A DNA stretch of 35,501 nucleotides. It comes from Reyranella sp. GTDB taxonomy: Bacteria > Pseudomonadota > Alphaproteobacteria > Reyranellales > Reyranellaceae. Positions 1 through 8,371 of the stretch are shown one piece after another. How positions within the stretch are numbered: the first letter of the stretch is position 1; every line of letters begins with the position of its first letter. The DNA lies in assembly GCA_021732285.1 (NCBI GenBank), contig JAKFVH010000109.1:1-35501 (forward strand), read 5' to 3'. The position numbers were made by a program, and so were the translations under genes. The notes beneath the pieces were generated by a model. The model was not told the DNA's origin, did no database searches, and saw only the letters and a list, made by a program, of their open reading frames with translations.

Positions 1-219
1 GTCACCCACAATCTCGAAGAGGCCGCCCGCCTCGCCGACCGCGTCGTCGTGCTGTCGCGCCGCCCCGGCCGCATCCGCGAGGTGATCGCAATCGACGTGC
101 CGGTGGCCGAGCGTGGCCAACCTCGGCATGCGACCCTGCTTGTCGAGGTGCACAGGAAGCTGTGGTCGCTGATCCGCGACGAGGTCATCACCGCCGATCG
201 CGAGATGCAGCATGTCTGA
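1..219 (+). CDS. ABC transporter ATP-binding protein, C-terminal fragment (SsuB/TauB-like)
   Basis: Only the last 72 codons are in the window; the gene begins upstream. The visible peptide opens with VTHNLEEAARLADRVVVLS, the H-loop region of nitrate/sulfonate/taurine-type ABC ATPases (the His is the switch histidine), followed by the RPGRI segment typical of this subfamily. The Walker motifs must lie outside the window. The TGA stop at 217-219 overlaps the ATG of the permease gene by 8 bases, so the two are probably translationally coupled. Energising uptake of a small organic anion or sulfonate is inferred from family; the substrate cannot be read from the sequence. Confidence 0.85.
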   Translation, partial: VTHNLEEAARLADRVVVLSRRPGRIREVIAIDVPVAERGQPRHATLLVEVHRKLWSLIRDEVITADREMQHV

Positions 220-1012
220 CCAGCGGCCTGAGCGCCGTCCCGTTCCCTTCCGCGGCGGTGGCTTCAATCCCGTGCCGCGCCGCCTGCTGCCGTGGCTGGT
301 GTTCGTCGTGCTGATCGCGGCCTGGCAGGCGGCGTCGAGCGTGGGCCTGCTGCCGGCGCTGTTCATGCCGAGCCCGGCCGCCATCGTGCGCGCCCTGGTC
401 GAGCTGTGGCTGAACGGCACCCTGGTCGAGCACATCTCGGCCTCCTTGCAGCGCATCATCCCGGGCTGGATCATCGGCACGGCCGCGGGCCTCGCGGTCG
501 GCACGGCCATGGGCATCTTCTCGGCCGCGCGCGCCGCCGGCCTGCCGGTCGTGTCGGCGCTGTTCCCGATCCCCAAGATCGCCCTGCTGCCGCTGCTGAT
601 CCTGTGGTTCGGCATCGGCGAGCCCTCCAAGGTCGCGACCATCGCGCTCGGCGTCTTCTTTCCGACGGTGATCTCAGCCTACAGCGCCTGCGATTCCGTT
701 CCGCGCAACCTGATACGCATGGCCCAGAGCTTCGGCCTGCCGGCGACCGACATCGTCGCCAAGATCATCCTGCCCGGCGCCATGCCGGGCATCCTGGCGG
801 GCTTTCGCATCTCCGCCTCGGTTGCGCTGCTGCTGGTGGTGGCGGCCGAGATGATCGGCGCCCAGTACGGCATCGGCGCCTTCGTCCTGCAGGCCGGCAA
901 CCTGATGCAGACCGACCAGCTCATGGCCGGCGTGGTCATGCTGTCGGTGTTGGGCCTGTTGATCGCCTGGGGGCTTGGCATGGTCGAGCGTTCCGTGCTC
1001 CGCTGGCGCTGA
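212..1012 (+). CDS. ABC transporter permease (SsuC/TauC-like)
   Basis: This 266-residue inner-membrane permease belongs to the nitrate/sulfonate/taurine/bicarbonate importer class. After a short cytoplasmic N-terminus it shows a first hydrophobic segment (about residues 27-50) and several more up to the C-terminus. The EAA-like cytoplasmic loop that contacts the ATPase is visible around residues 170-200 (AQSFGLPATD...LPGAMPGI). The start overlaps the end of the upstream ATPase gene, and the next gene begins 16 bases after its stop, so the three look like one operon. Pairing with a TctC-type receptor rather than an SsuA/TauA-type binding protein is unusual. The normal binding protein may lie upstream of the window. 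Confidence 0.88.
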   Translation: MSDQRPERRPVPFRGGGFNPVPRRLLPWLVFVVLIAAWQAASSVGLLPALFMPSPAAIVRALVELWLNGTLVEHISASLQRIIPGWIIGTAAGLAVGTAMGIFSAARAAGLPVVSALFPIPKIALLPLLILWFGIGEPSKVATIALGVFFPTVISAYSACDSVPRNLIRMAQSFGLPATDIVAKIILPGAMPGILAGFRISASVALLLVVAAEMIGAQYGIGAFVLQAGNLMQTDQLMAGVVMLSVLGLLIAWGLGMVERSVLRWR

Positions 1013-1028
1013 CAGGGAGGAAACAACA

Positions 1029-1997
1029 ATGAAGCGCAGACAAATGCTCGCGGCCGCTATTGTCATGGCGGCGGCGCCGGCGTTCGGCCAGGCCTGGCCC
1101 AACAAGCCGATCACCATGATCGTGCCCTTCGCCGCCGGCGGACCGACCGACCTCTTGGCCCGCATCATCGGCGAGCGCATGGGCAAGGAGCTCGGCCAGC
1201 AGTTCATCATCGAGAACGTCACCGGGGCGGCCGGCACCATCGCCATGGCCAAGCTCGCGCGCTCGGCGCCCGACGGCTACACGATCGGCATCGGCCATGT
1301 CGGCACCAACGTCGCCAATGCCGTGATCTACACCAAGATCGGCTTCGACCTGATGAACGATTTGGAGCCGATCGCCCGCCTGCCGGCCAATCCCATGCTG
1401 GTCGTGTCGTCCGACAAGGTGCCGGCCAAGACGCTGAAGGAGCTGGTCGAGTACCTGAAGGCCAATCCCGACAAGGTGTCGGGCGGCACCGCGGGCATCG
1501 GCTCGGGCTCGCATCTGGGCGCCCTCGCCTTCAACAAGGCGACTGGCGCCACCTATCAGCTGGTGCCCTATCGCGGCACCGGTCCCGCCATGCAGGATCT
1601 GATCTCGGGCCAGATCCAGGTCATGGTCGACCAGTCGTCGAACTCCCTGCCGCAGGTCCAGGCCGGCAAGATCCGCGCTTATGCCCAGACCTCGGCCAGG
1701 CGTTCGCCCGCCATGCCCGACATCCCGACCGCAGCCGAGGCCGGCTATCCGATGGAGGTCTCGATCTGGAACGGCCTGTGGGCGCCCAAGGGCACGCCCA
1801 AGGACATTTTAGACAAGCTGAACGCCGCGGCGATCACCGCCCTCGCCGATCCTGCCGTGCGCAAGCGCATGGAGGAGCTGGGCCAGGACCTGCCGACGCC
1901 CGAGGAGATGAAGCCCGCTTCCTTCGCCGCCTTCCAGAAGGCCGAGCTCGCGCGCTGGAAGCCGATCCTCGAAGCCGCCGGCGTGAAGGCCGAATAA
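1029..1997 (+). CDS. Bug/TctC-family tripartite tricarboxylate-type solute-binding protein
   Basis: A 322-residue periplasmic receptor of the Bug/TctC family. The start at 1029 is chosen because an AGGGAGGA Shine-Dalgarno at 1014-1021 lies 7 bases upstream and the protein then opens with a clean signal peptide (MKRRQMLAAAIVMAAAPAFG, cleavage near residues 20-22). Family hallmarks are present: the WPNKPI start of the mature protein, the VPFAAGGPTDLLAR loop that contacts the ligand carboxylate, and the APDGYT segment. Family members bind carboxylates such as citrate, aromatic acids or dicarboxylates, but the ligand cannot be inferred here. No TctA/TctB membrane genes follow. It sits directly behind an ABC permease, so it may be co-transcribed with it. 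Confidence 0.9.
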   Translation: MKRRQMLAAAIVMAAAPAFGQAWPNKPITMIVPFAAGGPTDLLARIIGERMGKELGQQFIIENVTGAAGTIAMAKLARSAPDGYTIGIGHVGTNVANAVIYTKIGFDLMNDLEPIARLPANPMLVVSSDKVPAKTLKELVEYLKANPDKVSGGTAGIGSGSHLGALAFNKATGATYQLVPYRGTGPAMQDLISGQIQVMVDQSSNSLPQVQAGKIRAYAQTSARRSPAMPDIPTAAEAGYPMEVSIWNGLWAPKGTPKDILDKLNAAAITALADPAVRKRMEELGQDLPTPEEMKPASFAAFQKAELARWKPILEAAGVKAE

Positions 1998-2251
1998 AAC
2001 TATAGTTATTGACCAGTACTACAGTTCATGTTAGGGTCGACGGCACTATTGCTCTTTCTCATCGTCGATCCGAATCATGTAGCGCGACAGTCCGGCTGAT
2101 CGCAGTCGCTCTCGGTTGGGCTCGCCCCAAGTTCGCCATTGGGGGCCCAACCGATAGGGGCGTCTCTTCCGCCGCCACACCAGACGCTCTGCCGGAATTA
2201 CCGGGAATGCCGGAAAGTCCAAAAATTGACGGCAGTGCATGCACGCCGTGA

Positions 2252-3697
2252 CTAGGCGTCCCGGTAGTTCGGCGGCAAGGGACAAGGCGGCAGCAGCTTC
2301 TCCAGCACCTTGGCGACGCCCAGCAGCCTGGCGTCGCCCCACTTCTTGCCGGTGAGCTGCAGGCCGATCGGCAGCCCCTCCCTGGAGAAGCCGCAGGGCA
2401 GCACGATCGACGGCTGGCCCGTCAGGTTGGCGAGGAAGTTGTAGGCCGTGCCGGCGAAGAAATACGGGTGCGGCGTGCCGTCGATCACCAGGGGCTCGCT
2501 CTGCTTCTGGCGGATGAAGGCCGCATCGGGCATCACCGGCATCAGCCAGGCGTCATGGTCGTCGAGGAAGGAGTCGCACTGCCGCACGATCGTGTCGCGG
2601 CGGTCGAGCACGGCCAGAAACTCGGCGATGTCGAGCCGCGCCGTGCGGCCGAGCGAGCGCGCGGTGGGGTCGGGAGAATTGACCCTGTCGAAGGTGTGCT
2701 CGCGGTCGCTGAGCGGCTGCAAAGCACGCACCTGGTACTGGAAGAGGTCGGCCCAGTCGTCCCAGCCCTGCCGCCAGTCGAGCCCTTTGGGCTCGGCACG
2801 CTTCACCTTCGCACCGGCCTTGCTCAGCAGGCGTACCGTCTGCTGGACGACCGACGCGGTGTCGGCCGAGACCTTGACTAGCGGATTGCTGTCGATGAAC
2901 GCGATGCGCAGGGTCTTGGGGCTGGCGGCCGGCGCAGGTCCCAGCGGCACGGGTACGGCCTCGGCGTCGTAGCCGTCGGGTCCGTCGATGATGCGCAGGG
3001 CCGTCTCCAGGTCCTCGACCGAGCGCGCCAGGGGGCCGTACACGCCCATCCAGCGGATGGTGCGGGTCTGGCCCGGCAGGCCCGGCACATGGCCGCGGCC
3101 GGGCACACGCCACTCGGTGGGTTTCAGCGAAAAGATGCCGTTGTAGTGCGCCGGATTGCGGACCGAGCCGCCGATGTCGCTGCCGAGCTCGAGCGGCGAC
3201 AGGCGGGCGGCGACGGCGACCGCGCCGCCGCCGGTCGAGCCGCCGGCCGTACGCCGATCGTCCCAGGCGTTCTTGGACGTGCCGAACAGCGGACTGTCGG
3301 TCTGAAAGTCGGCGCACAGCTCGGGCACGTTGGTCTTGCCCAGGATCACCGCGCCGGCCGCGCGCAGGCGGGCCACCAGGCTCGCATCCTGGACGGCGAC
3401 ATTGTCCTTGAGCGGCGGATGGCTGGACGTGGTGCGGTGCCCCGCGACGTCGAACGCCTCCTTGATGGTGATGGGCACGCCGTGCAGCGGGCCCAGACGG
3501 TTCTTCTTTGCCCGTGCACGATCCGCCGCGCGCGCCGCCTTGACGGCTCCCTCACGGTCGATCACGACCAGGGCATTGAGCGGCCCGTTCAGCCGGTCGA
3601 TGCGCTCCAGGTGCGCCTTGGTCGCCTCGACCGAGCTCAGGCGGCCGTTTCGTATGGCGCGGGCAAGCCGCGTCGCGGTCTCAAAGCACGGATTCAT
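2252..3697 (-). CDS. Amidase signature family enzyme (GatA/AtzF-like)
   Basis: A 481-residue amidase of the Ser-cisSer-Lys family, hydrolysing an amide or carbamate of unknown identity, probably in the cytoplasm since no signal peptide is seen. The triad is complete: Lys79 in ITIKEAF, cis-Ser154 in AGGSTGGG and nucleophile Ser178 in GSDIGGSVRNPA, with the spacing known for GatA. The usual GGSSGGS box reads GGSTGGG, a conservative variant. No GatB or GatC is nearby, so a role as the tRNA amidotransferase subunit is unlikely and catabolic amidase is the better reading. It is divergent from the SDR gene at 3779 (81-base gap) and faces the TctC gene across a 254-base spacer in which no clear terminator or gene was seen. 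Confidence 0.9.
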   Translation of the reverse strand: MNPCFETATRLARAIRNGRLSSVEATKAHLERIDRLNGPLNALVVIDREGAVKAARAADRARAKKNRLGPLHGVPITIKEAFDVAGHRTTSSHPPLKDNVAVQDASLVARLRAAGAVILGKTNVPELCADFQTDSPLFGTSKNAWDDRRTAGGSTGGGAVAVAARLSPLELGSDIGGSVRNPAHYNGIFSLKPTEWRVPGRGHVPGLPGQTRTIRWMGVYGPLARSVEDLETALRIIDGPDGYDAEAVPVPLGPAPAASPKTLRIAFIDSNPLVKVSADTASVVQQTVRLLSKAGAKVKRAEPKGLDWRQGWDDWADLFQYQVRALQPLSDREHTFDRVNSPDPTARSLGRTARLDIAEFLAVLDRRDTIVRQCDSFLDDHDAWLMPVMPDAAFIRQKQSEPLVIDGTPHPYFFAGTAYNFLANLTGQPSIVLPCGFSREGLPIGLQLTGKKWGDARLLGVAKVLEKLLPPCPLPPNYRDA

Positions 3698-3778
3698 GCA
3701 TGGCCCCCTTGCACGCCTCGGAGACTAGCCGCCCCTCCCGCACCCGGCTATAGAGCCCGAGGTATTCTTGGGGGCGTC

Positions 3779-4630
3779 ATGAGTTTGGCTCGTAAAACCT
3801 TGTTCGTGACCGGCGCCAGCCGGGGCATCGGACTTGCCATCGCGCTCGCTGCCGCGCGCGACGGCGCCAACGTCGCCATCGCTGCCAAGACGGTGAAGCC
3901 CGATCCCAGATTGCCCGGCACCATCTTCAGCGCCGCCGAGGAGGTCGAGAAGGCGGGCGGCAAGGCGCTGCCATTGGCCTGCGACATCCGCGACGAGCAG
4001 AGCGTCGAGAAGTCGGTGGCCGAGACGGTGCAGAAGTTCGGCGGCATCGACATCCTGGTGAACAACGCCAGCGCCATCAGCCTCACCGGCACCCTGGCGA
4101 CACAGATGAAGCGCTACGACCTGATGCACCAGATCAACTCGCGCGGCACCTACATGGTCTCGCAGAAGTGCATCCCGCATCTGTTGAAGGCCGAGAACCC
4201 GCACGTGCTGAACCTGTCGCCGCCGCTCGACTTCGACGTGAAGTGGTTTGCCAACCACGCGGCCTACACGCTCGCCAAGTTCGGCATGTCGGTCTACGCC
4301 TGGGCGATGGCCGAGGAATTCAAGGGCAAGATCGCCTTCAACTGCCTGTGGCCGCGTACCGGCATCGCCACCGCCGCCATCCAGAACATTTTAGGCGGCG
4401 AGGACGGCATGAAGCGCTGCCGCAAGCCCGAGATCATGGCCGATGCGGCCTACGCCATCTTCAATCGCCCGGCCAAGACGTGCACCGGCAACTTCTTCAT
4501 CGACGACGAGGTCTTGGCCGCCGAAGGCATCACCAACTTCGACAAGTACGCCGTGTCGCCCGGCACGCCGCTGATGCCCGACTTCTTCGTGCCCGCGGAA
4601 GGCGCGCGCACCGTCGTCGGCCGGAACTAG
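3779..4630 (+). CDS. SDR oxidoreductase, HSDL2-like
   Basis: A 283-residue short-chain dehydrogenase. The start at 3779 is preferred over an upstream in-frame ATG near 3089 because that extension lies antisense to the amidase gene and is low-complexity. The NADP-binding TGASRGIG motif is at residues 11-18, NNAS at 95-98, and the catalytic Ser147, Tyr163 and Lys167 (YTLAK) are all present. The NLSPPL stretch, the MAEEF segment and the CLWPRTGIATAA segment resemble the SDR half of hydroxysteroid dehydrogenase-like protein 2; no SCP2 domain follows. The hydrolase gene starts 4 bases after the stop, implying an operon. The substrate is unknown; a fatty or hydrophobic carbonyl is plausible by family. 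Confidence 0.88.
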   Translation: MSLARKTLFVTGASRGIGLAIALAAARDGANVAIAAKTVKPDPRLPGTIFSAAEEVEKAGGKALPLACDIRDEQSVEKSVAETVQKFGGIDILVNNASAISLTGTLATQMKRYDLMHQINSRGTYMVSQKCIPHLLKAENPHVLNLSPPLDFDVKWFANHAAYTLAKFGMSVYAWAMAEEFKGKIAFNCLWPRTGIATAAIQNILGGEDGMKRCRKPEIMADAAYAIFNRPAKTCTGNFFIDDEVLAAEGITNFDKYAVSPGTPLMPDFFVPAEGARTVVGRN

Positions 4631-4634
4631 ACGC

Positions 4635-5354
4635 GTGGCGACGTTCCTGCTGGTCCATGGCGCCTGCACCGGCGGCTGGTGCTGGGAAAAGGTCGCGCCG
4701 TTGCTCGAAGCCAACGGCCACAAGGTCTGCGCCCCCGACATGCCGGGCCTGGGCAAGGACCACACGCCGCCTGCCAACGTGACCTTGGCCGACAATGTCG
4801 AGAAGGTCTCGCGGCTCTTAGACAAGATGGAAGAGCAGGTCGTGCTGGTCGGCCATTCGCTGGGCGGCGTCACCATCAGCGCGGTCGCCGAGGCGCGGCG
4901 GCGCAAGCTCAAGGCGCTGGTCTATCTCTGCGCCCTGCTGCCGACCTCGGGCAAGTGCGGCAAGGACATGACTTCGCTCGAGCCCGACACGATGTTCCGG
5001 CTGTCGCGCCAGGTCAGCCCCGACGGCCTCACCTACACCTTCGCGCGCGACAAGCTGCCGGCGCTGTTCTACGCCGACGTCTCGCCCGAGGACCGCTACA
5101 AGGCGATGGAGCGCCTGCGGCCGCAGCCGCTCTCGATCTCGACCACGCCGGTGACCCTGACCGAGGACCGCTTCGGCTCGGTGCCGCGCTGGTACATCGA
5201 GTGCACGCACGACAACGCCGTGCGCATCAAGCTGCAGCGCCTGATGATCAAGATGACGCCGTGCCAGGTCATCAGCATGGAATGCGGCCACTCGCCCTTC
5301 TTCAGCAATCCCGAGGAGCTGGCCGAGCACCTCGAGGCGATCGCCCGGTCTTAG
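4635..5354 (+). CDS. Alpha/beta hydrolase (SABP2/EstC-like esterase)
   Basis: A 239-residue alpha/beta hydrolase with a GTG start 4 bases after the SDR stop. The N-terminal FLLVHGACTGGWCW forms the oxyanion-hole strand. The nucleophile Ser75 sits in GHSLGG, with acid Asp193 in ECTHDNAV and His219 in MECGHSPF. The order and spacing match the methyl-salicylate esterase/hydroxynitrile-lyase branch of the fold. It probably cleaves an ester in the cytoplasm (no signal peptide) and supplies or follows the neighbouring SDR. The 3' end runs into a palindromic element (5357-5430) lying between this gene and the convergent CmcJ-like gene. Confidence 0.9.
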   Translation: MATFLLVHGACTGGWCWEKVAPLLEANGHKVCAPDMPGLGKDHTPPANVTLADNVEKVSRLLDKMEEQVVLVGHSLGGVTISAVAEARRRKLKALVYLCALLPTSGKCGKDMTSLEPDTMFRLSRQVSPDGLTYTFARDKLPALFYADVSPEDRYKAMERLRPQPLSISTTPVTLTEDRFGSVPRWYIECTHDNAVRIKLQRLMIKMTPCQVISMECGHSPFFSNPEELAEHLEAIARS

Positions 5355-5356
5355 CC

Positions 5357-5430
5357 GGGGGCGCGCGACTCCAGTCGCGCGTCAGGCGTCGCAGCGAGAG
5401 AAGATCGCGCCACTGGAGTGGCGCGCCCCC
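5357..5430. repeat. Class A palindromic element, simple form
   Basis: Between two convergent genes. Left arm GGGGGCGCGCGACTCCAGTC begins at 5357 and the right arm ends with GGAGTGGCGCGCCCCC at 5430; the arms are inverted relative to each other. Each arm is also a hairpin by itself: CGCGCGACT-CC-AGTCGCGCG on the left and CGCGCCACT-GG-AGTGGCGCG on the right. The two arms differ by a C/G swap that is compensated inside each hairpin. It could serve as a bidirectional transcription end or mRNA stabiliser. Related copies are at 10896-11068 and 16891-17048. Confidence 0.85.
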
Positions 5431-5432
5431 AG

Positions 5433-6281
5433 CTAGTCGAAGAAGGCGAGGGTGCGTGTCTCGATGCTCTCGCGCGGCTTGGGGTTTTTAGGCGACGTCG
5501 GATCGTCGAACGCCGAGTGCAGCGAGAAGCGGGCGCGGCCGTCCTTCATCGAATCGTAGCACTTGATCAGCACGGCCTCCTCGCGGGTCATGCGCGGGAA
5601 GTAGTGCCAGCGGTGGTCGGCGTTGTAGACGCCGATATAGATCTCGCCGGTGCGGTCGGCATAGACCAGGTCGCAGACCGCGAGGTCGCGCGGCGCGATG
5701 CTCTCGGCATCGACGAAGCCCAGCGGCGACATCTCGACCGGATCGTGGGCGATGTTGCGCCACACGTTGATCTCGACGAAGCGCTTCTTCAATCGCGCCT
5801 CGGCCTCGTCCGGCGGCAGCAGCTCGCGCACGCGCTGCGGGCCCGACTTCTCGGTGTAGTCGTTATGGACGCTACGCACCGGCGCGCGATGGCCGCGCTC
5901 GACGCCGCGATCGGCGGCGCGGATGGTGTGGTCGAACACCACGACCTTCGATGCCCCGGTCTCGCGCTTGATCAGCGCCTCGACCTCGGGCTCCCAGGTG
6001 CGGCGGATCTCGTCCTTGTCGAAGAAGTCGCGGACCTGGGTTTCGTGCGGCGTCAGGATGAAGGCCTGGCGGTCGAGCGACAGACCCTTCGAGAGCCGCG
6101 CATTCTCGATGCGCACCTTGAAGTCGCGGTAATTGCCCTCGCGCCGTGCCACGCCGGTGCCGATCGGCGGATTGTAGGTCACCGGCTTGATGCTGAGATC
6201 GGCGAGATAAGGCACGTTGGCCTCGACCCAGGCGGCAAGCGGCGGGACGACAGGTGGAGAAACGGTCTGGACAGAAGGCAT
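5433..6281 (-). CDS. CmcJ/NvfI-family oxidoreductase (putative Fe(II)/2-oxoglutarate enzyme)
   Basis: A 282-residue protein of the CmcJ/NvfI family, which includes cephamycin CmcJ, fungal NvfI and gibberellin-desaturase-like proteins. Visible features are the VHNDYT motif with His139 and Asp141 (HxD metal ligands), the YFPRM segment around 227-231, and RFSLHSAF with Arg251 and His255, matching the third ligand and the 2-oxoglutarate-binding Arg. The start is supported by GAGGA just upstream. It is the last gene of the liv-SDR-cupin unit, 78 bases after the cupin gene. A hydroxylation or desaturation step on the imported substrate is inferred from context, not shown. Assignment to the family is by motif recall. 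Confidence 0.75.
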   Translation of the reverse strand: MPSVQTVSPPVVPPLAAWVEANVPYLADLSIKPVTYNPPIGTGVARREGNYRDFKVRIENARLSKGLSLDRQAFILTPHETQVRDFFDKDEIRRTWEPEVEALIKRETGASKVVVFDHTIRAADRGVERGHRAPVRSVHNDYTEKSGPQRVRELLPPDEAEARLKKRFVEINVWRNIAHDPVEMSPLGFVDAESIAPRDLAVCDLVYADRTGEIYIGVYNADHRWHYFPRMTREEAVLIKCYDSMKDGRARFSLHSAFDDPTSPKNPKPRESIETRTLAFFD

Positions 6282-6359
6282 GATGGGTCCTCGTCCCCAA
6301 TAGGTCGTGCCGAACTTACGCTTTTCGAGCGCTCCGCCTCATGAAAAGACCTCATGGGC

Positions 6360-6875
6360 TCAACGGTAAAGCTTGTCGATCATCGCCGCGCCCAGCCCGA
6401 CCTTGTCGTAGTGCGCCTTGCACAGCGCGATGTACTGGTGAACGTCGAAGTAGCCGTCCGGCTCCCCCTTCTCGTCGAGCCAGACCAGCGGGCCTTTGAC
6501 GATGAAGAACACCTTCATCGGATCGGGATGGTCGTGCGCGACCAGGGTGTGCGCCTCGCCCGGCGTCTCGTAGATGAAGTCGCCGGCGGTCGCGACCCAG
6601 TCGTGCTCGAGATAGCCCCACTTGCCCGAGATCGTGTAGGCGAAGACCTCGTGCGGATGATAGTGCCGGTTCACCAGCCCGGCCGCCTTGGCCATAAGGA
6701 TGTCGCACCACTTGTTCTGGCTGGGCGAGATCCACAGCGGCCGCGACGACACGGTCTCGGTGAAGGGCACGTAGTAGCGCTCGTCGTCGGTCGCGGCATT
6801 GGCCATGTAGACCTCGGGCAGCGCGTCGGGCTGGAAGACCTTCTCGATGGGTTTCAGGTTGCGCCAGAATTCCAT
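6360..6875 (-). CDS. Cupin dioxygenase-like protein (2,4'-dihydroxyacetophenone dioxygenase family)
   Basis: A 171-residue single-domain cupin. Motif 1 gives His71, His73 and Glu76 in NRHYHPHEVFAY, and motif 2 gives His109 in PGEAHTL, so a mononuclear metal site is intact. Length and the pattern HYHPHE...SGKWGYLEHDW resemble the 2,4'-dihydroxyacetophenone dioxygenase family, which cleaves a C-C bond of an aromatic ketone. A strong AAGGAGG lies upstream of the start, and the gene follows the SDR by 17 bases. Expected to be cytoplasmic. The exact substrate is inferred only from family and from the liv-type transporter in the same unit; other cupin oxygenases remain possible. Confidence 0.75.
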   Translation of the reverse strand: MEFWRNLKPIEKVFQPDALPEVYMANAATDDERYYVPFTETVSSRPLWISPSQNKWCDILMAKAAGLVNRHYHPHEVFAYTISGKWGYLEHDWVATAGDFIYETPGEAHTLVAHDHPDPMKVFFIVKGPLVWLDEKGEPDGYFDVHQYIALCKAHYDKVGLGAAMIDKLYR

Positions 6876-6892
6876 CGCTTCCTCCTTCTTGT

Positions 6893-7651
6893 TCAGACGT
6901 GCATACCGCCGTCGGCCATCAAAACGCTGCCGGTGGTGAAGGCGCTCTTGTCCGAGGCGAGGAACAGCACGGTCTCGGCCACCTCCTCCGCCTTGGCGTG
7001 ACGGCCGAGCGGGATCACCGAATCGAGGAACTTGCCCGCGTCGGTGCCCAGCGCCTGGCTGAGCCCGCTCTCGACGTTGCGCTGGAAGTCGTTGTCGATC
7101 GGCCCCGGCGCCACGACGTTCACGCGGATGCGCCGCGACGCCGCCTCCTTGGCGACGGTGCGCATCAGGCCGATCAACCCGTGCTTGGAAGCGGCGTAGG
7201 CCGCGATGCCGGGATCGCTGGTCACGCCGACCACGCTCGAGGTCATGATGATGCTGCCGCCGTCGCGCATTTTCGGCAGCGCATGCTTGCAGGCCAGGAA
7301 CGAGCCCTTGAGGTTCACCGCCACCACGGCATCGAACACGTCCTCGGGATAGTCCGTCACCGGCCGGATGACGCCGCTGATGCCGGCATTGCTGAACAGC
7401 ACGTCGATCGGCCCCCAGCGCGCCATCGTGGCGTCGACATAGGCCTGCGTGTCCTTGGCGCTGGTGACATCGGCCAGCATGGCCGTCGCCTGACCCTTCG
7501 GCAGCGACTTCAGCGCCGCGTCGAGACTGGGGCGGTCGCGATCCACCAGCATCACCTTGGCGCCCTCGGCCGCGAAGCGCGTGGCGCTGGCGCGGCCGAG
7601 GCTGCCGGCGGCGCCAGTCACGATGCAGATCCTGCCGTCGAGCATGCCCAT
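6893..7651 (-). CDS. SDR oxidoreductase (classical, 252 aa)
   Basis: A classical short-chain dehydrogenase of standard length. TGAAGSLG at residues 12-19 binds the dinucleotide, and Asp37 at the end of the second strand (MLVDRD) suggests NAD(H) preference. SNAG at 87-90, Ser138/139, Tyr152 and Lys156 (YAASK) complete the catalytic set, and the C-terminal VLMADGG is typical. It lies 6 bases after livF and 17 before the cupin gene, so it belongs to the transporter operon and probably oxidises or reduces a hydroxyl/keto group on the imported compound. A second ATG two codons in gives a nearly identical product. Confidence 0.9.
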   Translation of the reverse strand: MGMLDGRICIVTGAAGSLGRASATRFAAEGAKVMLVDRDRPSLDAALKSLPKGQATAMLADVTSAKDTQAYVDATMARWGPIDVLFSNAGISGVIRPVTDYPEDVFDAVVAVNLKGSFLACKHALPKMRDGGSIIMTSSVVGVTSDPGIAAYAASKHGLIGLMRTVAKEAASRRIRVNVVAPGPIDNDFQRNVESGLSQALGTDAGKFLDSVIPLGRHAKAEEVAETVLFLASDKSAFTTGSVLMADGGMHV

Positions 7652-7657
7652 GGGTTC

Positions 7658-8371
7658 CTACCTTGCGCCGCCGAGATAGGCGCGCTGCACCGCCGGATCG
7701 GACGCGAGCTCGGCCGCCCGGCCGGCGCCGACGATGCGGCCATTCTCGATCAGATAGCCGCGGTCGGCGATGGCCAAGCTCTTGCGCGCATTCTGCTCGA
7801 CTAAAAGCACGCCGATGCCGTCCTGGCGGATGCGGCCAAGCGCGCGGAACAGCTCGCTACTCAGCAAAGGCGAGAGGCCGAGCGAAGGCTCGTCGAGCAG
7901 CAACATCTTGGGCGCCGACATCAAGGCGCGGCCGATCGCCACCATCTGCTGCTCGCCGCCGCTCATGGTGCGTGCCGTCTGGTCGAGCCGCTCGGCGAGT
8001 CGCGGGAACAGCGCCAGCACGCGATGACGATTGTTGGCCTCGTCGGCGCGGGCGCGGCGGGCGAAGGCGCCCAGCAGCAGGTTCTCGCGCACCGTCAGCT
8101 CGCCGAAGATGCCGCGGCCTTCCGGCACCAGGGCCAGACCGGCCTCGACGATCTGATGCGGCTGCAGCCCGACCAGCTCGCGATCATCGAGCGCCACGCG
8201 CGCGCCGGTGCCGGGCGGCTGCAGGCCAGCGACGGCCTTGAGCAGCGAGGACTTGCCGGCGCCGTTGGCGCCCAGGATGACGACGATCTCGCTGGTGGCG
8301 ACGCTCAGCGCCGCATCGTCGACGGCGCGATGCTTGCCGTACTGGACGGAGAGGCCTTTGACCTCAAGCAT
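7658..8371 (-). CDS. livF: Branched-chain amino acid-type ABC transporter ATPase, LivF-like
   Basis: A 237-residue ATPase of the hydrophobic amino acid uptake class. Walker A is GANGAGKSS at 34-42, the signature is MSGGEQQ at 136-142 and Walker B is MLLLDEP at 156-162, followed by the SLGLSP stretch typical of LivF. The H-loop His is replaced by VEQN, which is usual for LivF proteins. It overlaps livG by 8 bases. With LivG it would power the LivHM channel. The neighbouring oxidoreductases suggest the cargo is an organic acid or aromatic compound rather than leucine, but the gene symbol is by homology only. Confidence 0.93.
   Translation of the reverse strand: MLEVKGLSVQYGKHRAVDDAALSVATSEIVVILGANGAGKSSLLKAVAGLQPPGTGARVALDDRELVGLQPHQIVEAGLALVPEGRGIFGELTVRENLLLGAFARRARADEANNRHRVLALFPRLAERLDQTARTMSGGEQQMVAIGRALMSAPKMLLLDEPSLGLSPLLSSELFRALGRIRQDGIGVLLVEQNARKSLAIADRGYLIENGRIVGAGRAAELASDPAVQRAYLGGAR

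Noticed and set aside
2009..2251. An 80-codon frame between the first TctC gene and the amidase gene
   Set aside because: No ribosome site, no recognisable motif and frames open on both strands; treated as non-coding spacer.
3089..3778. Upstream extension of the HSDL2-like SDR gene
   Set aside because: It runs antisense through the amidase gene, has no family similarity, and the SDR fold begins exactly at 3779.
5357..5430. CRISPR-like repeat-spacer reading of the intergenic repeats
   Set aside because: The repeats are inverted, nested and dispersed rather than direct and regularly spaced, and no cas gene is present.
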